A DNA stretch of 64,000 nt, from positions 2,708,001-2,772,000 of the forward strand of contig NZ_JAJNAY010000001.1 of the NCBI RefSeq assembly GCF_021010565.1, read 5' to 3'. This stretch comes from Chryseobacterium turcicum. GTDB taxonomy: Bacteria; Bacteroidota; Bacteroidia; Flavobacteriales; Weeksellaceae. The first letter of the stretch is position 1; the number at the start of each line of letters is the position of its first letter. A model generated the notes under the pieces. It did not search any database. It had not been told where the DNA came from and worked only from the letters and a program-made list of their open reading frames with translations. Below, piece by piece: positions 15,558-24,510 of this stretch. Made by a program: the position numbers and the translations under genes.

Positions 15558-17762
15558 ATGAGTTACGATTTGGAACAAGAAAATAAAGAAATCTCAGCGA
15601 GGTACAAAGACCTGATTTCTAACACCTACAGAACTTTGGATGAAGAAAACAATAAACTCATCCGAAAGGCTTTTGATATTGCTCTTGACGCACACAAAGA
15701 CCAGCGAAGAAAAACTGGGGAGCCCTACATTTATCACCCTATTGCTGTGGCTAAAATTGTGGCTACAGAAATTGGTTTAGGGGCTTCGTCAATCGCTTGT
15801 GCTCTTTTGCATGATGTAATTGAAGATTCTGATTATACCTATGAAGATTTAAAAAAAATATTTGGGGAAAGAATCGCAGGAATTGTCAACGGACTGACCA
15901 AGATTTCTATCATGAATCATCAGAATATTTCTGTACAGTCAGAAAACTACAGAAAATTATTACTGACTCTTTCTGAAGATTTCCGTGTGATTTTGATTAA
16001 AATTGCAGACCGACTTCACAACATGCGAACGCTGGAAAGCATGGCTCCCGACAAGCAGAAAAAAATTGCTTCCGAAACGGTTTATATTTATGCGCCAATG
16101 GCTCATAGATTAGGATTATACAACATTAAATCTGAACTCGAAGATTTATCTTTAAAGTATAATAATCCCGATATCTATAATGAGATTACCGAAAAACTGG
16201 AGTTGGCAAAAGAAAACCGAATCCGCTATATCGAAGAGTTTACGAAAGAAGTTTCTGCAAGATTAAAAGAGGAAGGTTTAAATGTAAGTATAAAAGGTCG
16301 TGCAAAAGCTATTTCTTCTATTTACCGAAAAATGCTTAAACAGGGCGTTTCTTTTGAAGAGGTTTTCGACAATTATGCCATCAGGATCATCTATAAATCG
16401 GATGCTAAAAACGAAAAATTCCTTGCCTGGAAAATATATTCTATTGTAACCGATGTTTATCACAGTAATCCATCGAGAATGCGTGACTGGATTACCCAGC
16501 CTCGCTCTACAGGCTACGAAAGTTTACATTTAACTGTTCTGGGGCCCGACAAAAAGTGGATTGAAGTGCAAATTCGTTCAGAAAGAATGGATGATATTGC
16601 CGAAAAAGGAGTTGCTGCACATTACAAATATAAAGAAGGCTACAAACAAAGTAACGATGACCGAAATTTTGAAAAATGGGTTACCGAAATACGCGATGTA
16701 CTCGAACAGCAGCAGAATCTTTCGACCTCTGAACTTTTAGATAATATTAAACTCAATTTATATTCAAAAGAAGTTTTTGTTTTTACTCCAAAAGGTGAAA
16801 TTAAAATTCTGCCCACCAATGCAACTGCGTTAGATTTTGCTTTTTCTGTACACTCCGATTTGGGAATGAAATGTTTAGGCGCAAAAATCAACGGAAAATT
16901 GGTTCCTATTTCGTATGTTCTTCAAAATGGCGACCAAGTAGATATTATTTCGTCTCAAAATCAAAAACCTAAGTTTGACTGGCTTGATTTTGTGGTGACT
17001 TCAAAGGCAAAGTCAAAAATTAAAAGCTACCTTAATTCTGAGAAAAATTCTTTCGTAGAAGAAGGAAAAGAAATTTTACAAAGAAAACTTCGTCATGCAA
17101 AAATTAATTTTAATGATGAGGAGATCAATAAACTTCAGAAGTTTTTCAATCTTAAATCCTCTCAGGAATTATTCTTAAAATTCCAAACTAATGAATTGGA
17201 TGCAAGTAGCTTAAGAAAGTATATTGAAAGTAAAAATGTATTTAACAATTTGCTTTCGAGATTTAAGAGAAATACCAATAAAAACCAGCATTACGAAGAG
17301 CCTAAAGAAATCAATCTCGATATGATTGTTTTCGGGAAAGATGAAGAAAAGCTCAACTATAGCTACGCAAAATGTTGTACGGTAATTCCGGGAGATAAAA
17401 TTTTTGGGTTTATTACCATTTCTGAAGGGATAAAAGTGCACAGCGACAATTGTCCGAACGCTATTAATCTTCGTGCTCAATATGACTACCGTGTGATTCC
17501 TGCAAAATGGGTGAACGAAGAAAGCTTCAAAAACCGTATTAAAATTGAGATTGAAGGTCTTGATAGAATGGGAATGATTAACGACATTACCACCGTCATT
17601 AGTGGTGCAATGGGTATGGATATGAAAAGTATGTCTATTGAATCTAACAACGGAATTTTCACAGGAAACATCAATCTAGAAGTAAAACATAAAGGTCAGC
17701 TTGAAGAAACATTTAAAAAACTGAAAGCAATTGACGGAATTTCAAGAATAAGACGTATTTAA
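15558..17762 (+). CDS. rel: Bifunctional (p)ppGpp synthetase/hydrolase (Rel/SpoT family)
   Basis: The 734-residue stringent-response enzyme has its domains in the normal order. The HD hydrolase domain is near the N terminus (H60; H85-D86 in LLHDVIEDS; later RLHNMRTL). The synthetase domain has the STGYESLHLTV motif near residues 315-325 and EVQIRS after it. A TGS domain lies at about 405-465, a middle zinc-finger-like region holds CC and C residues (AKCCTVIPGD), and an ACT domain ends the protein (about 660-734). Both catalytic halves look intact. NhaA follows after 9 bp. Confidence 0.95.
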   Translation: MSYDLEQENKEISARYKDLISNTYRTLDEENNKLIRKAFDIALDAHKDQRRKTGEPYIYHPIAVAKIVATEIGLGASSIACALLHDVIEDSDYTYEDLKKIFGERIAGIVNGLTKISIMNHQNISVQSENYRKLLLTLSEDFRVILIKIADRLHNMRTLESMAPDKQKKIASETVYIYAPMAHRLGLYNIKSELEDLSLKYNNPDIYNEITEKLELAKENRIRYIEEFTKEVSARLKEEGLNVSIKGRAKAISSIYRKMLKQGVSFEEVFDNYAIRIIYKSDAKNEKFLAWKIYSIVTDVYHSNPSRMRDWITQPRSTGYESLHLTVLGPDKKWIEVQIRSERMDDIAEKGVAAHYKYKEGYKQSNDDRNFEKWVTEIRDVLEQQQNLSTSELLDNIKLNLYSKEVFVFTPKGEIKILPTNATALDFAFSVHSDLGMKCLGAKINGKLVPISYVLQNGDQVDIISSQNQKPKFDWLDFVVTSKAKSKIKSYLNSEKNSFVEEGKEILQRKLRHAKINFNDEEINKLQKFFNLKSSQELFLKFQTNELDASSLRKYIESKNVFNNLLSRFKRNTNKNQHYEEPKEINLDMIVFGKDEEKLNYSYAKCCTVIPGDKIFGFITISEGIKVHSDNCPNAINLRAQYDYRVIPAKWVNEESFKNRIKIEIEGLDRMGMINDITTVISGAMGMDMKSMSIESNNGIFTGNINLEVKHKGQLEETFKKLKAIDGISRIRRI

Positions 17763-17771
17763 AAATAAAAA

Positions 17772-18941
17772 ATGAGGTTGTCCCAATATTTTAAAAAATT
17801 TTTCCAAAGCAATCAATCATCAGGAATTTTACTTATTTTCTGTGTCAGTCTTGCGTTAATTATCGCAAACTCACCTTTAGGAAGTAGTTTTCAACAGTTT
17901 TTAGATTTTCAAATTGGTTTTGAAGATTTACACTTAAAATATCCGGTAAGCATTTGGATTAATGATGGTTTGATGGCTATTTTCTTTCTTTTGGTCGGTT
18001 TAGAAATTAAAAGAGAGCTTGTAGAAGGTGAGCTTTCATCTTTTAAAAATGCTTCACTCCCTATTTTTGCGGCAATCGGTGGAATGCTAGTTCCTGCACT
18101 TATTTTCGTTGCTTTCAACTCCGGAACAGATTACAGCAACGGTTGGGGAATTCCGATGGCAACAGATATTGCTTTTTCTTTGGCGATTATTTCGATGTTA
18201 GGAAAAAGGGTTCCGGCTTCACTCAAGATTTTTTTGGCAGCATTAGCTATTGTTGATGATTTAGGCGCTATTTTAGTGATTGCGATATTCTATACAGAAC
18301 AAATTCATTGGATGTATCTTTTACTCTCTTTTGGAATTGTGGCAATTTTATTTGCTTTAAATTTCCTAAAGGTTACAAAACTGATTTACTACATTATTCC
18401 AGGAATATTTTTGTGGTATTTCCTACATCATTCGGGTATTCATGCAACAATTGCTGGGGTTTTGGTCGCTTTCAGTATTCCAACCAATGCCTCAAATACA
18501 AAAATCTCACCTTTAGAAAAAATGGAACATTCGCTTCATTTTCCAGTAAACTTTTTAATAATGCCCATTTTCGCTTTAACGAATACCAATATTGCCTTTA
18601 ACAGCAGTATGATTGATGGATTATTTAACAGTTTAGGACTGGGAATAATTGGTGGACTTGTTTTAGGAAAATTAATCGGTATTAACTTATTCTCTTTAAT
18701 TGCTATAAAACTAAAAATAAGCTCTCTTCCACAACGCTCTTCATGGAATCAGATGATAGGTGTTGGTCTTTTAGCCGGAATCGGATTTACCATGTCAATA
18801 TTTATTGCATTGCTTTCTTTTAAACATGAAATAGCTTTTCAGGATGAAGCTAAGTTTGCGATTTTAATTGCTTCAGTAATAGCGGCGGTTTCAGGATATA
18901 TGATTTTAAATTTCAGTTCAAAGAAAATGAAAAAATTGTAA
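17772..18941 (+). CDS. nhaA: Na+/H+ antiporter NhaA
   Basis: The 389-residue, 12-helix inner-membrane antiporter exports Na+ in exchange for protons at alkaline pH. NhaA hallmarks are present: FFLLVGLEIKRELVEGEL early, ATDIAFSLAI, and the AIVDDLGAILVIA segment with the paired aspartates that bind Na+. Its length matches E. coli NhaA. It starts 9 bp after rel, so the two are co-transcribed, which would tie salt/pH homeostasis to stringent-response expression. A long inverted repeat follows. Confidence 0.93.
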   Translation: MRLSQYFKKFFQSNQSSGILLIFCVSLALIIANSPLGSSFQQFLDFQIGFEDLHLKYPVSIWINDGLMAIFFLLVGLEIKRELVEGELSSFKNASLPIFAAIGGMLVPALIFVAFNSGTDYSNGWGIPMATDIAFSLAIISMLGKRVPASLKIFLAALAIVDDLGAILVIAIFYTEQIHWMYLLLSFGIVAILFALNFLKVTKLIYYIIPGIFLWYFLHHSGIHATIAGVLVAFSIPTNASNTKISPLEKMEHSLHFPVNFLIMPIFALTNTNIAFNSSMIDGLFNSLGLGIIGGLVLGKLIGINLFSLIAIKLKISSLPQRSSWNQMIGVGLLAGIGFTMSIFIALLSFKHEIAFQDEAKFAILIASVIAAVSGYMILNFSSKKMKKL

Positions 18942-19004
18942 GAAATTTTTCATTTAACCACAAAAGGCACAAAAGATTTAGCTTTTTTTATTAAAGCTTA
19001 TTTA

Positions 19005-19060
19005 TTAAAAGAAAAAAGAATACAAGATTTTGAAAACTCTTGTATTCTTTTTTCTTTTAA
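19005..19060. terminator. Bidirectional terminator, 23-bp perfect inverted repeat
   Basis: Arms 19005-19027 and 19038-19060 pair perfectly over 23 bp with a 10-nt loop. The sequence is A-rich on one arm and T-rich on the other, between the convergent nhaA and the lipoprotein gene. The stretch just before it (about 18957-18977, ACCACAAAAGGCACAAAAG) looks like a dispersed repeat seen in Bacteroidota. Confidence 0.8.
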
Positions 19061-19142
19061 GAGCTTTGAATATCTAAAATAATATACATTTCAAATTTCT
19101 TTTGTCTCTTTTTCGGTTGAAATATTCTATGCTAGAGGAAAA

Positions 19143-19529
19143 TTAGTTCTTTTTAACGGTCCAATTTCCTTTAGAACTTCCCATTTCCCAAGTTCCCATC
19201 TTAGAATTAAGATTGCCTATCAGCATAAAACCTGATGGTGCTTTATTGGTGGTATTGAGGGATGCGTTGATAAAACCTGTATAATAAGATTCACTAAAAT
19301 TTAAGCTCGTTCGTGTAATTTCAATAGAACCTTTTTCGCTTACATTAATAATCAACTCTCCGGTAGAATCTCCTGTATAAGTTCCCGTATATTTACCTCT
19401 GTAGGGAGAAACATAGTTTTGTTCTTCTTTATTTTTATGAATCTCATCAATCATTTGATCACAAGACTGAAGATTGAAAAAAGAGGCTAATAGAAATAGT
19501 AGTGTAAAAGGTTTTAATTTATTTTTCAT
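19143..19529 (-). CDS. Small lipoprotein of unknown function
   Basis: The start at 19529 gives a 128-residue protein with a lipoprotein signal peptide ending FFNLQSC. The mature part is beta-rich, with a GKYTGTYTGDSTGELIINV core reminiscent of Bacteroidota lipocalin-like or small beta-sandwich lipoproteins. An ATG 33 bp further upstream exists but would put a charged extension before the signal peptide. It overlaps the end of the upstream yihY-like gene by 11 bp, so it is translated from the same message. Confidence 0.65.
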   Translation of the reverse strand: MKNKLKPFTLLFLLASFFNLQSCDQMIDEIHKNKEEQNYVSPYRGKYTGTYTGDSTGELIINVSEKGSIEITRTSLNFSESYYTGFINASLNTTNKAPSGFMLIGNLNSKMGTWEMGSSKGNWTVKKN

Positions 19530-20532
19530 TATTTTTAAGGTAAGGTCTTTTGTGTTCATCATCGCCTTCTAAATTAGGCTCTGTTTTTTCTGCGTGATAA
19601 TTTTCTGCTTCTCTTTTGATTTCGTCAGAAAGTAATTTTTCTATTCTTAATTTTCTCAATGCCATATTCAGCTCATTTCCGAAAAGTAGCAGGTAAACAT
19701 TTACATTCACCCAAATCATCAAAAGAATCATACTTCCAATTGACCCGTAAAGAACGTTGTAACGGGCAATATTTTTAACATATAGGGCAAAGAAATAAGT
19801 GGTTACCACAAATAAAACTGTCGTTAGAATCGCGCCAGGAATCGCCTGTCTGAATCTAATAATTTTCACTGTTCCCAACCAATAAAACATCGCTAACAAT
19901 ATAAAATAAAAGAGCGGAAACGACACAAAACCAATGATTTTAGAGAGATTCCTTACGATCCATGACAAATTATAACCTGGCGAAAAATCTTTCAAAACAA
20001 CTTCGGTGTAATACACTCCGAAAAGCGCTAAAAATATAATACTTACAAAGCCAATTGTGATGAAAAATGAAAGTATAAACTCTTTTACATCGCTAAGTTT
20101 TTCTTCTGAATTTTCATTAAAACCGTTGATTAAAGAAAAAGTACCGTTGGTCGCAAAAACTAAAGCAATAAGAATCGTTAAATTACTGATTCCCTTCATA
20201 TTGGGAATGATATTATTTTCGATATAATTTCGTACATCACCTTCGATATTGGAAGGGAAAATATTGTGCATTAAAACTTCAAAAATATAGAACTGAAGCT
20301 TATCATAATGTGGCATATAAGGAATTACCGAAAGTAAAAAGAGTAAAAAAGGAAATAAACTCAAAGTAAAGCTCCATGAAATTGCTGCTGCTTTTCGCCC
20401 TATTTTTCCTTTAAAAATCCCTGAAATATAGATTTGAAACATCTGCCAAAGCGATATCCCGAGAACCGGAAGATGGATGTCGTCTAGAAATTCTTGAAAT
20501 TTTAAGATAAACTTAGGAATTTTTATAGCCAT
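19519..20532 (-). CDS. YihY/BrkB family inner-membrane protein
   Basis: The 337-residue protein has about six membrane helices, a family-typical AAAISWSFTLSLFPFLLFLLSVIPY segment (residues about 43-67) and LYGSIGSMILLMIWVNVNVYLLLFGNELN near the end. It was once called RNase BN, but the family is now regarded as a membrane protein/transporter of unsettled function. The ATG at 20532 is preceded by a -7-like box that mirrors one for rlmH on the other strand. It is co-transcribed with the small lipoprotein gene. Confidence 0.85.
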   Translation of the reverse strand: MAIKIPKFILKFQEFLDDIHLPVLGISLWQMFQIYISGIFKGKIGRKAAAISWSFTLSLFPFLLFLLSVIPYMPHYDKLQFYIFEVLMHNIFPSNIEGDVRNYIENNIIPNMKGISNLTILIALVFATNGTFSLINGFNENSEEKLSDVKEFILSFFITIGFVSIIFLALFGVYYTEVVLKDFSPGYNLSWIVRNLSKIIGFVSFPLFYFILLAMFYWLGTVKIIRFRQAIPGAILTTVLFVVTTYFFALYVKNIARYNVLYGSIGSMILLMIWVNVNVYLLLFGNELNMALRKLRIEKLLSDEIKREAENYHAEKTEPNLEGDDEHKRPYLKNNEK

Positions 20533-20536
20533 AAAG

Positions 20537-20559
20537 TATATTTGTGCTCAGCAAATATA
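20537..20559. promoter_or_regulatory. Mirror-image pair of -7 boxes between yihY and rlmH
   Basis: TATATTTG on the plus strand (20537-20544) and the same box on the minus strand (20559-20552) are separated by 7 nt, so the two transcription units would start almost on top of each other. No good -33 TTG is seen for either at standard spacing. Confidence 0.45.
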
Positions 20560-20563
20560 AGAA

Positions 20564-21037
20564 ATGCGAATCAGTTTAGTTTGTATTGGGAAAACAGATG
20601 ACAAAGAAATTACATCTTTAATCAGTTATTACCTCACCCGCCTTCCAAAACATTGGAATTTTGAGATTGTAGAAATCCCAGATGTCAAAAATGCCAAAAA
20701 TCTGTCTTCTGACCTTTTAAAGAAAGAAGAAGCCAAATTATTTTTAAATCAAATCGACAAAAACGATTTGGTTATTCTTCTTGATGAAAAAGGAAAACAG
20801 TTTACCAGTCGCGAATTTTCAAACAAAATGGATACTTGGATGAATTCTTCTGTGAAAAAAGTTCACATTCTGATTGGCGGAGCGTACGGTTTTTCGGATG
20901 AAATCTACAACAGGGCCAACGAAAAAATGTCATTATCTAAAATGACATTTACGCATCAGATGATTCGACTTTTTATTGTTGAGCAGCTTTACAGAGCGGA
21001 TCAGATTTTACAGGGAAAACCGTATCACAACGATTAG
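20564..21037 (+). CDS. rlmH: 23S rRNA (pseudouridine1915-N3)-methyltransferase RlmH
   Basis: This 157-residue SPOUT methyltransferase matches the family's usual length. Diagnostic motifs are LDEKGKQFTSREF, LIGGAYGFSDEIY (the SAM-binding knot) and the C-terminal MIRLFIVEQLYRADQILQGKPYHN. It methylates pseudouridine 1915 in helix 69 of 23S rRNA in the assembled ribosome. Its stop codon directly abuts the stop of the convergent secreted-protein gene (21037/21038), leaving no room for a terminator. Confidence 0.95.
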   Translation: MRISLVCIGKTDDKEITSLISYYLTRLPKHWNFEIVEIPDVKNAKNLSSDLLKKEEAKLFLNQIDKNDLVILLDEKGKQFTSREFSNKMDTWMNSSVKKVHILIGGAYGFSDEIYNRANEKMSLSKMTFTHQMIRLFIVEQLYRADQILQGKPYHND

Positions 21038-21364
21038 CTATTTTGTAGTAACAGAAATAATTTCTTTAATCCCTTTTTCTCTGAATTTTTTCTTTACAGA
21101 ATCATCTAAAAGTACTTTTACGCCTTTTACATCTTCCCCTTTAAGTTCTTTAAGAGCTTCTAGTGAGCTTTCATTTTTGTTGATAAGAATCAGAGTCGAA
21201 GCTTTTAATTTGGGAGATGCTTCATGTCTTTTAACAGTTTCGCCAAGTAAAGAATTGGTATGAATGGCTAATTCATTTTTAGTTCCCTGAGCAAAAGCAG
21301 TATTTGAAATTGCTAAAGTCATTACAAAAGCTGTTGATAAAATAAGTTTAGAAAGTGTTTTCAT
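21038..21364 (-). CDS. Small secreted/periplasmic protein of unknown function
   Basis: The 108-residue product begins with a clear Sec signal peptide (about residues 1-25, ending NTAFAQ). The mature protein is about 83 residues, Lys-rich and without cysteines. The family is not recognised. It is convergent with rlmH and the two coding regions touch. Confidence 0.65.
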   Translation of the reverse strand: MKTLSKLILSTAFVMTLAISNTAFAQGTKNELAIHTNSLLGETVKRHEASPKLKASTLILINKNESSLEALKELKGEDVKGVKVLLDDSVKKKFREKGIKEIISVTTK

Positions 21365-21497
21365 AATTTAAATAAATCTTAAATGAGTGATATTTCACAA
21401 ATATACACAAGGCTTTTAATAAAATTTAAATTTTATTATTTTTTTTAACAACAATTAAAAATTTTAGAGTCAAAATAAGATTATAACGTTTGTATAA

Positions 21498-21953
21498 CTA
21501 TTTTTTCAAAGTAATCTGTCTCTTTGCTTCTCCTACTACAAAGGCAACCGAATTGGCGATATTAAAGCTTCTAATCAATTTAGACATCGGAATAGTCAAA
21601 TGATTTTCAAAACGGTCTAAAACATCTTTACTTAAGCCTGCACTCTCCTTTCCGAAAACCAACCAATCCCCATCCTGAAAATCTATTTCCAGATAAGATT
21701 TCTCAGCATGTGAACTCATCAGAAAAACACGTGACAAATCAGGAATATTTTTCATCCATTCATCCACATTTTCATATTCTGTAACATCAAGATGAACCCA
21801 ATAATCTAAACCTGAACGTTTCAGGTTTTTATCATCAATTAAAAATCCGAACGGATGTATTAAATGCAATCTGCTTCCGGTTCCTACACATAGTCTTCCG
21901 ATATTACCGGTATTATTAGGAATCTCTGGTTCTACGAGAACAATATTTAACAT
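21498..21953 (-). CDS. trmL: tRNA (cytidine/uridine-34-2'-O)-methyltransferase TrmL
   Basis: The 151-residue SPOUT methyltransferase has the TrmL N terminus (VLVEPEIPNNTGNIGRLC) and the knot motif with FGKESAGLSKDVL and IPMSKLIRSFNIANSVA. It 2'-O-methylates the wobble base of tRNA-Leu isoacceptors. Length and motif spacing are normal. No operon partner is evident; about 200 bp on its 5' side hold no gene. Confidence 0.93.
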   Translation of the reverse strand: MLNIVLVEPEIPNNTGNIGRLCVGTGSRLHLIHPFGFLIDDKNLKRSGLDYWVHLDVTEYENVDEWMKNIPDLSRVFLMSSHAEKSYLEIDFQDGDWLVFGKESAGLSKDVLDRFENHLTIPMSKLIRSFNIANSVAFVVGEAKRQITLKK

Positions 21954-22169
21954 GAATTTTTAATTTATTTTAGTAAGATAGACTGAAAGCTAAAATAGTT
22001 CTACGTAGCTTCAAGATTAACGTATAATTTTGATTGACATTTCTGAATATATTCCGTAAGAATCAATTTTGAATATTAGTCTTCAGTACAAGTACAATTG
22101 GCTTTTTACATTCTTAACAGAGAGAAAACTAAAAAATATTGCTATTAAGCCAAGAACGAGTAAATACTT
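21954..22169. other. Gene-free region between trmL and the PAP2 gene
   Basis: These 216 bp contain no convincing open frame, hairpin or RNA signature. Confidence 0.4.
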
Positions 22170-22736
22170 TTAAGAAGCTACGGTTTGCTTGTTAATCACT
22201 TTTTTTGCGAGCATAGCGAAAATCCCTCCCAATAAAGTTCCAACAAATGCCCCAACCAAAATATCTATCGGGAAATGTACTCCTAGATAGATGCGGCTGT
22301 ATGCTACTACTGCAGCCCAGACGAATATAGCATAAGGAAACCATCTAAGCTTATCTTTCAATAAAAAACTTAGGAAACTTGCCAAAAAGAAAGTGTTTGA
22401 AGCGTGCGCAGAATAAAAACCATATTGCCCGCCACATTTTACAATACGCATCACGTTATGAAGTGAAGGATCATGACAAGGCCTTAGTCTTGCGACACCA
22501 TATTTGAAAATCCCTGAAACCTGGTCTGAAACCGTTACGCCTATCGCAACGAACAACAGAATATACAACAGAGATTTTAATTTGAAATTTTTATAGAGAA
22601 GATAACAAAGAATTACATAAAGCGGAACCCAAATCCAGGTTGCCGAAATCATCATCCAAAACTGGTCAAAAGGGGTATCCCCCAAATTGTTGAGATAAAG
22701 GAAAAGATTCTTATCTTCCTGAATAATTTCTTCCAT
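22170..22736 (-). CDS. PAP2-family membrane phosphatase
   Basis: The 188-residue, multi-helix membrane protein has the three PAP2 motifs: KYGVARLRP (KX6RP, about residues 73-81), YSAHASN (variant of PSGH, about 103-109) and SRIYLGVHFPIDI (SRX5HX3D, about 147-159). Such enzymes dephosphorylate lipid phosphates such as undecaprenyl pyrophosphate, phosphatidic acid or lipid A. The exact substrate is unknown. It starts 3 bp after the tatA-like gene and is co-transcribed with it. Confidence 0.88.
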   Translation of the reverse strand: MEEIIQEDKNLFLYLNNLGDTPFDQFWMMISATWIWVPLYVILCYLLYKNFKLKSLLYILLFVAIGVTVSDQVSGIFKYGVARLRPCHDPSLHNVMRIVKCGGQYGFYSAHASNTFFLASFLSFLLKDKLRWFPYAIFVWAAVVAYSRIYLGVHFPIDILVGAFVGTLLGGIFAMLAKKVINKQTVAS

Positions 22737-22739
22737 ATT

Positions 22740-23075
22740 TTAACGGCTTACCGGCCCTTCGTAAGTTTCATCATCTGCAGGTTTTACTGTTGGTAATTCT
22801 GTTGCAGAAGGCTGTTCTTTTAAAATGTTTTCCTCGATATTCTTCATCGGATTAAAATCTTTTGCAGCATCTTTTACTTTTTCAATCTCACGTTTTATCT
22901 CAGAAACAGGGTTATCTGTTTCTTTCATGATTTCAGTTTTGATATCTTCTACTGCGCCACGCATTTTTCTCACTCCCGCTCCAAGGTCGCGAGCAATCTG
23001 AGGTAGTTTATCCGGACCAAACAAAACTACAATTGCAATGGCAATAAGTGCCATTTCTCCAATGCTTAATTCCAT
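22740..23075 (-). CDS. tatA: Sec-independent translocase subunit TatA/TatB
   Basis: The 111-residue protein has an N-terminal membrane helix (about residues 4-20) followed by FGPDKLPQIARDLGAGVRK, the hinge and amphipathic helix of the TatA/B family. A longer charged tail then runs to the C terminus. The FGP hinge fits TatA; the length lies between TatA and TatB. It helps export folded proteins with twin-arginine signals. tatC is not in this neighbourhood. It sits 3 bp upstream of the PAP2 gene. Confidence 0.88.
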   Translation of the reverse strand: MELSIGEMALIAIAIVVLFGPDKLPQIARDLGAGVRKMRGAVEDIKTEIMKETDNPVSEIKREIEKVKDAAKDFNPMKNIEENILKEQPSATELPTVKPADDETYEGPVSR

Positions 23076-23135
23076 GGTGCTAAATTACAAAAGATTATAT
23101 ATATAAAATATGTTATGTTTAATTTTAAATAAATT

Positions 23136-24353
23136 TTAAGATTTCTTTTTCTGAAAAGCATAATAAGTAACCACTACACTTACAGACATTAGTATAAATG
23201 CCAAGAAGAAAGGGGCTCCGGAGAATTTAAACGGTGCTTCGTCATGGGTGAAAAAGTAAAATAAATTGGTCATTACCGGAGGTCCGATAATGGATGTTGC
23301 ACTCATTAGGCTCGTTAAAGCTCCCTGTAGCTCACCTTGTTCGTTTGAAGGAACCGATTTTGTGATTACAGACTGTAATGCCGGACCGCAAATTCCTCCC
23401 AAGCAATAAGGAATTAAAAATACAAACATCATCCAACCTTCAGAGGCAAATGAGAATAAAAACAATCCTATTGCGTATAAAATCAATCCGTAATAAATAC
23501 TTTTTTGTTCACCGAGCTTTGGGGTTGTCCATCGAATTAGAACTCCCTGAACCAAACCAACCAAAAGACCGACGACTCCTAAAGAAATTCCAACCATTCT
23601 TTCTGTCCAATCAAATTCATACATCGTAAAGAAACTCCAGTTGCTTTGTACCGCATGACCTGCAATATAAATTAAAATTAAAGCAAAAATTAAAGCTGAA
23701 ATTTCAGGATGTTTTCCTAAAAACCTGAAAGAACCAACGGGGTTTGCACGTTTCCAGCTAAACTCACGTCTTTTGTCTTTATCTAAACTTTCGGGAAGTA
23801 TAAAATACCCATAAAGGAAGTTTAAAAGGCATAAACCTGCTGCTGCATAAAATGGCACTCTTGCACCATAATGTCCTAAAACACCACCTAAAACCGGACC
23901 TATAATAAAACCCAAACCAAATGCAGCACCAATTAATCCAAAGTTTTTGGCCCTGTCTTTATCATTAGAAATATCAGCAATATAGGCACTCGCTGTGGTG
24001 ACACTTGCTCCAGTAATTCCTGCAATAACACGTCCTACAAATAACCATAAAATTGTTGGGGCCAAAGCAAGCAAGATATAATCAATGGCAAAGCCAAAAA
24101 GTGAAATCAAAATAATAGGTCGTCTACCAAATTTATCACTAAGGTTTCCTACAACGGGCGAAAAAACAAACTGGGTGAAAGCATAAGCAAAGCCGAGCCA
24201 GCCACCATATTTTGCAGCTTCACTAATATCAGCATGAATCAGTTCTTTAATCAATTGTGGAACTACAGGAATAATGATTCCCCATCCCGTTATATCTATC
24301 AGCAATGTGATAAATATAAAGCTCATGGCTGCTTTCTTTTTTGAGTTTTCCAT
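23136..24353 (-). CDS. TCR/Tet-type MFS drug exporter
   Basis: The 405-residue, 12-helix transporter carries the MFS motif GNLSDKFGRRPII (about residues 64-76) and the TCR-group ADISNDKDRAKNFG loop. It ends the first half with a motif-C-like GFIIGPVLGGVLG segment, typical of proton-driven drug exporters including TetA. Chromosomal copies with this general sequence are common in Bacteroidota; actual tetracycline resistance cannot be concluded. A -7 box TATTTTTG (24368-24361) lies only 8 nt from the ATG, suggesting a leaderless or nearly leaderless message. Confidence 0.85.
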   Translation of the reverse strand: MENSKKKAAMSFIFITLLIDITGWGIIIPVVPQLIKELIHADISEAAKYGGWLGFAYAFTQFVFSPVVGNLSDKFGRRPIILISLFGFAIDYILLALAPTILWLFVGRVIAGITGASVTTASAYIADISNDKDRAKNFGLIGAAFGLGFIIGPVLGGVLGHYGARVPFYAAAGLCLLNFLYGYFILPESLDKDKRREFSWKRANPVGSFRFLGKHPEISALIFALILIYIAGHAVQSNWSFFTMYEFDWTERMVGISLGVVGLLVGLVQGVLIRWTTPKLGEQKSIYYGLILYAIGLFLFSFASEGWMMFVFLIPYCLGGICGPALQSVITKSVPSNEQGELQGALTSLMSATSIIGPPVMTNLFYFFTHDEAPFKFSGAPFFLAFILMSVSVVVTYYAFQKKKS

Positions 24354-24460
24354 TGTTATGCAAAAATAAGTAAATCGGGAAAAATATTCGTTTTTAATTT
24401 ATTAATTGTTGTTGGTTTATAGAATTGTTGATTTAGTTTTATTTAAAATGGTATCAAAAA

Positions 24461-24488
24461 AAAGAGCCTTTCGGGTGAAAGGCTCTTT
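24461..24488 (-). terminator. Rho-independent terminator of secDF
   Basis: A 12-bp perfect stem (24461-24472 with 24477-24488) with a 4-nt loop is followed on the minus strand by a T run. Confidence 0.88.
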
Positions 24489-24510
24489 AATATATTTAAT
24501 GTAGTTGATA

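Noticed and set aside
23136..24353. Calling the MFS exporter a tetracycline-resistance gene
   Set aside because: Family motifs fit TCR exporters in general. There is no mobile context and no regulator, so resistance cannot be inferred.
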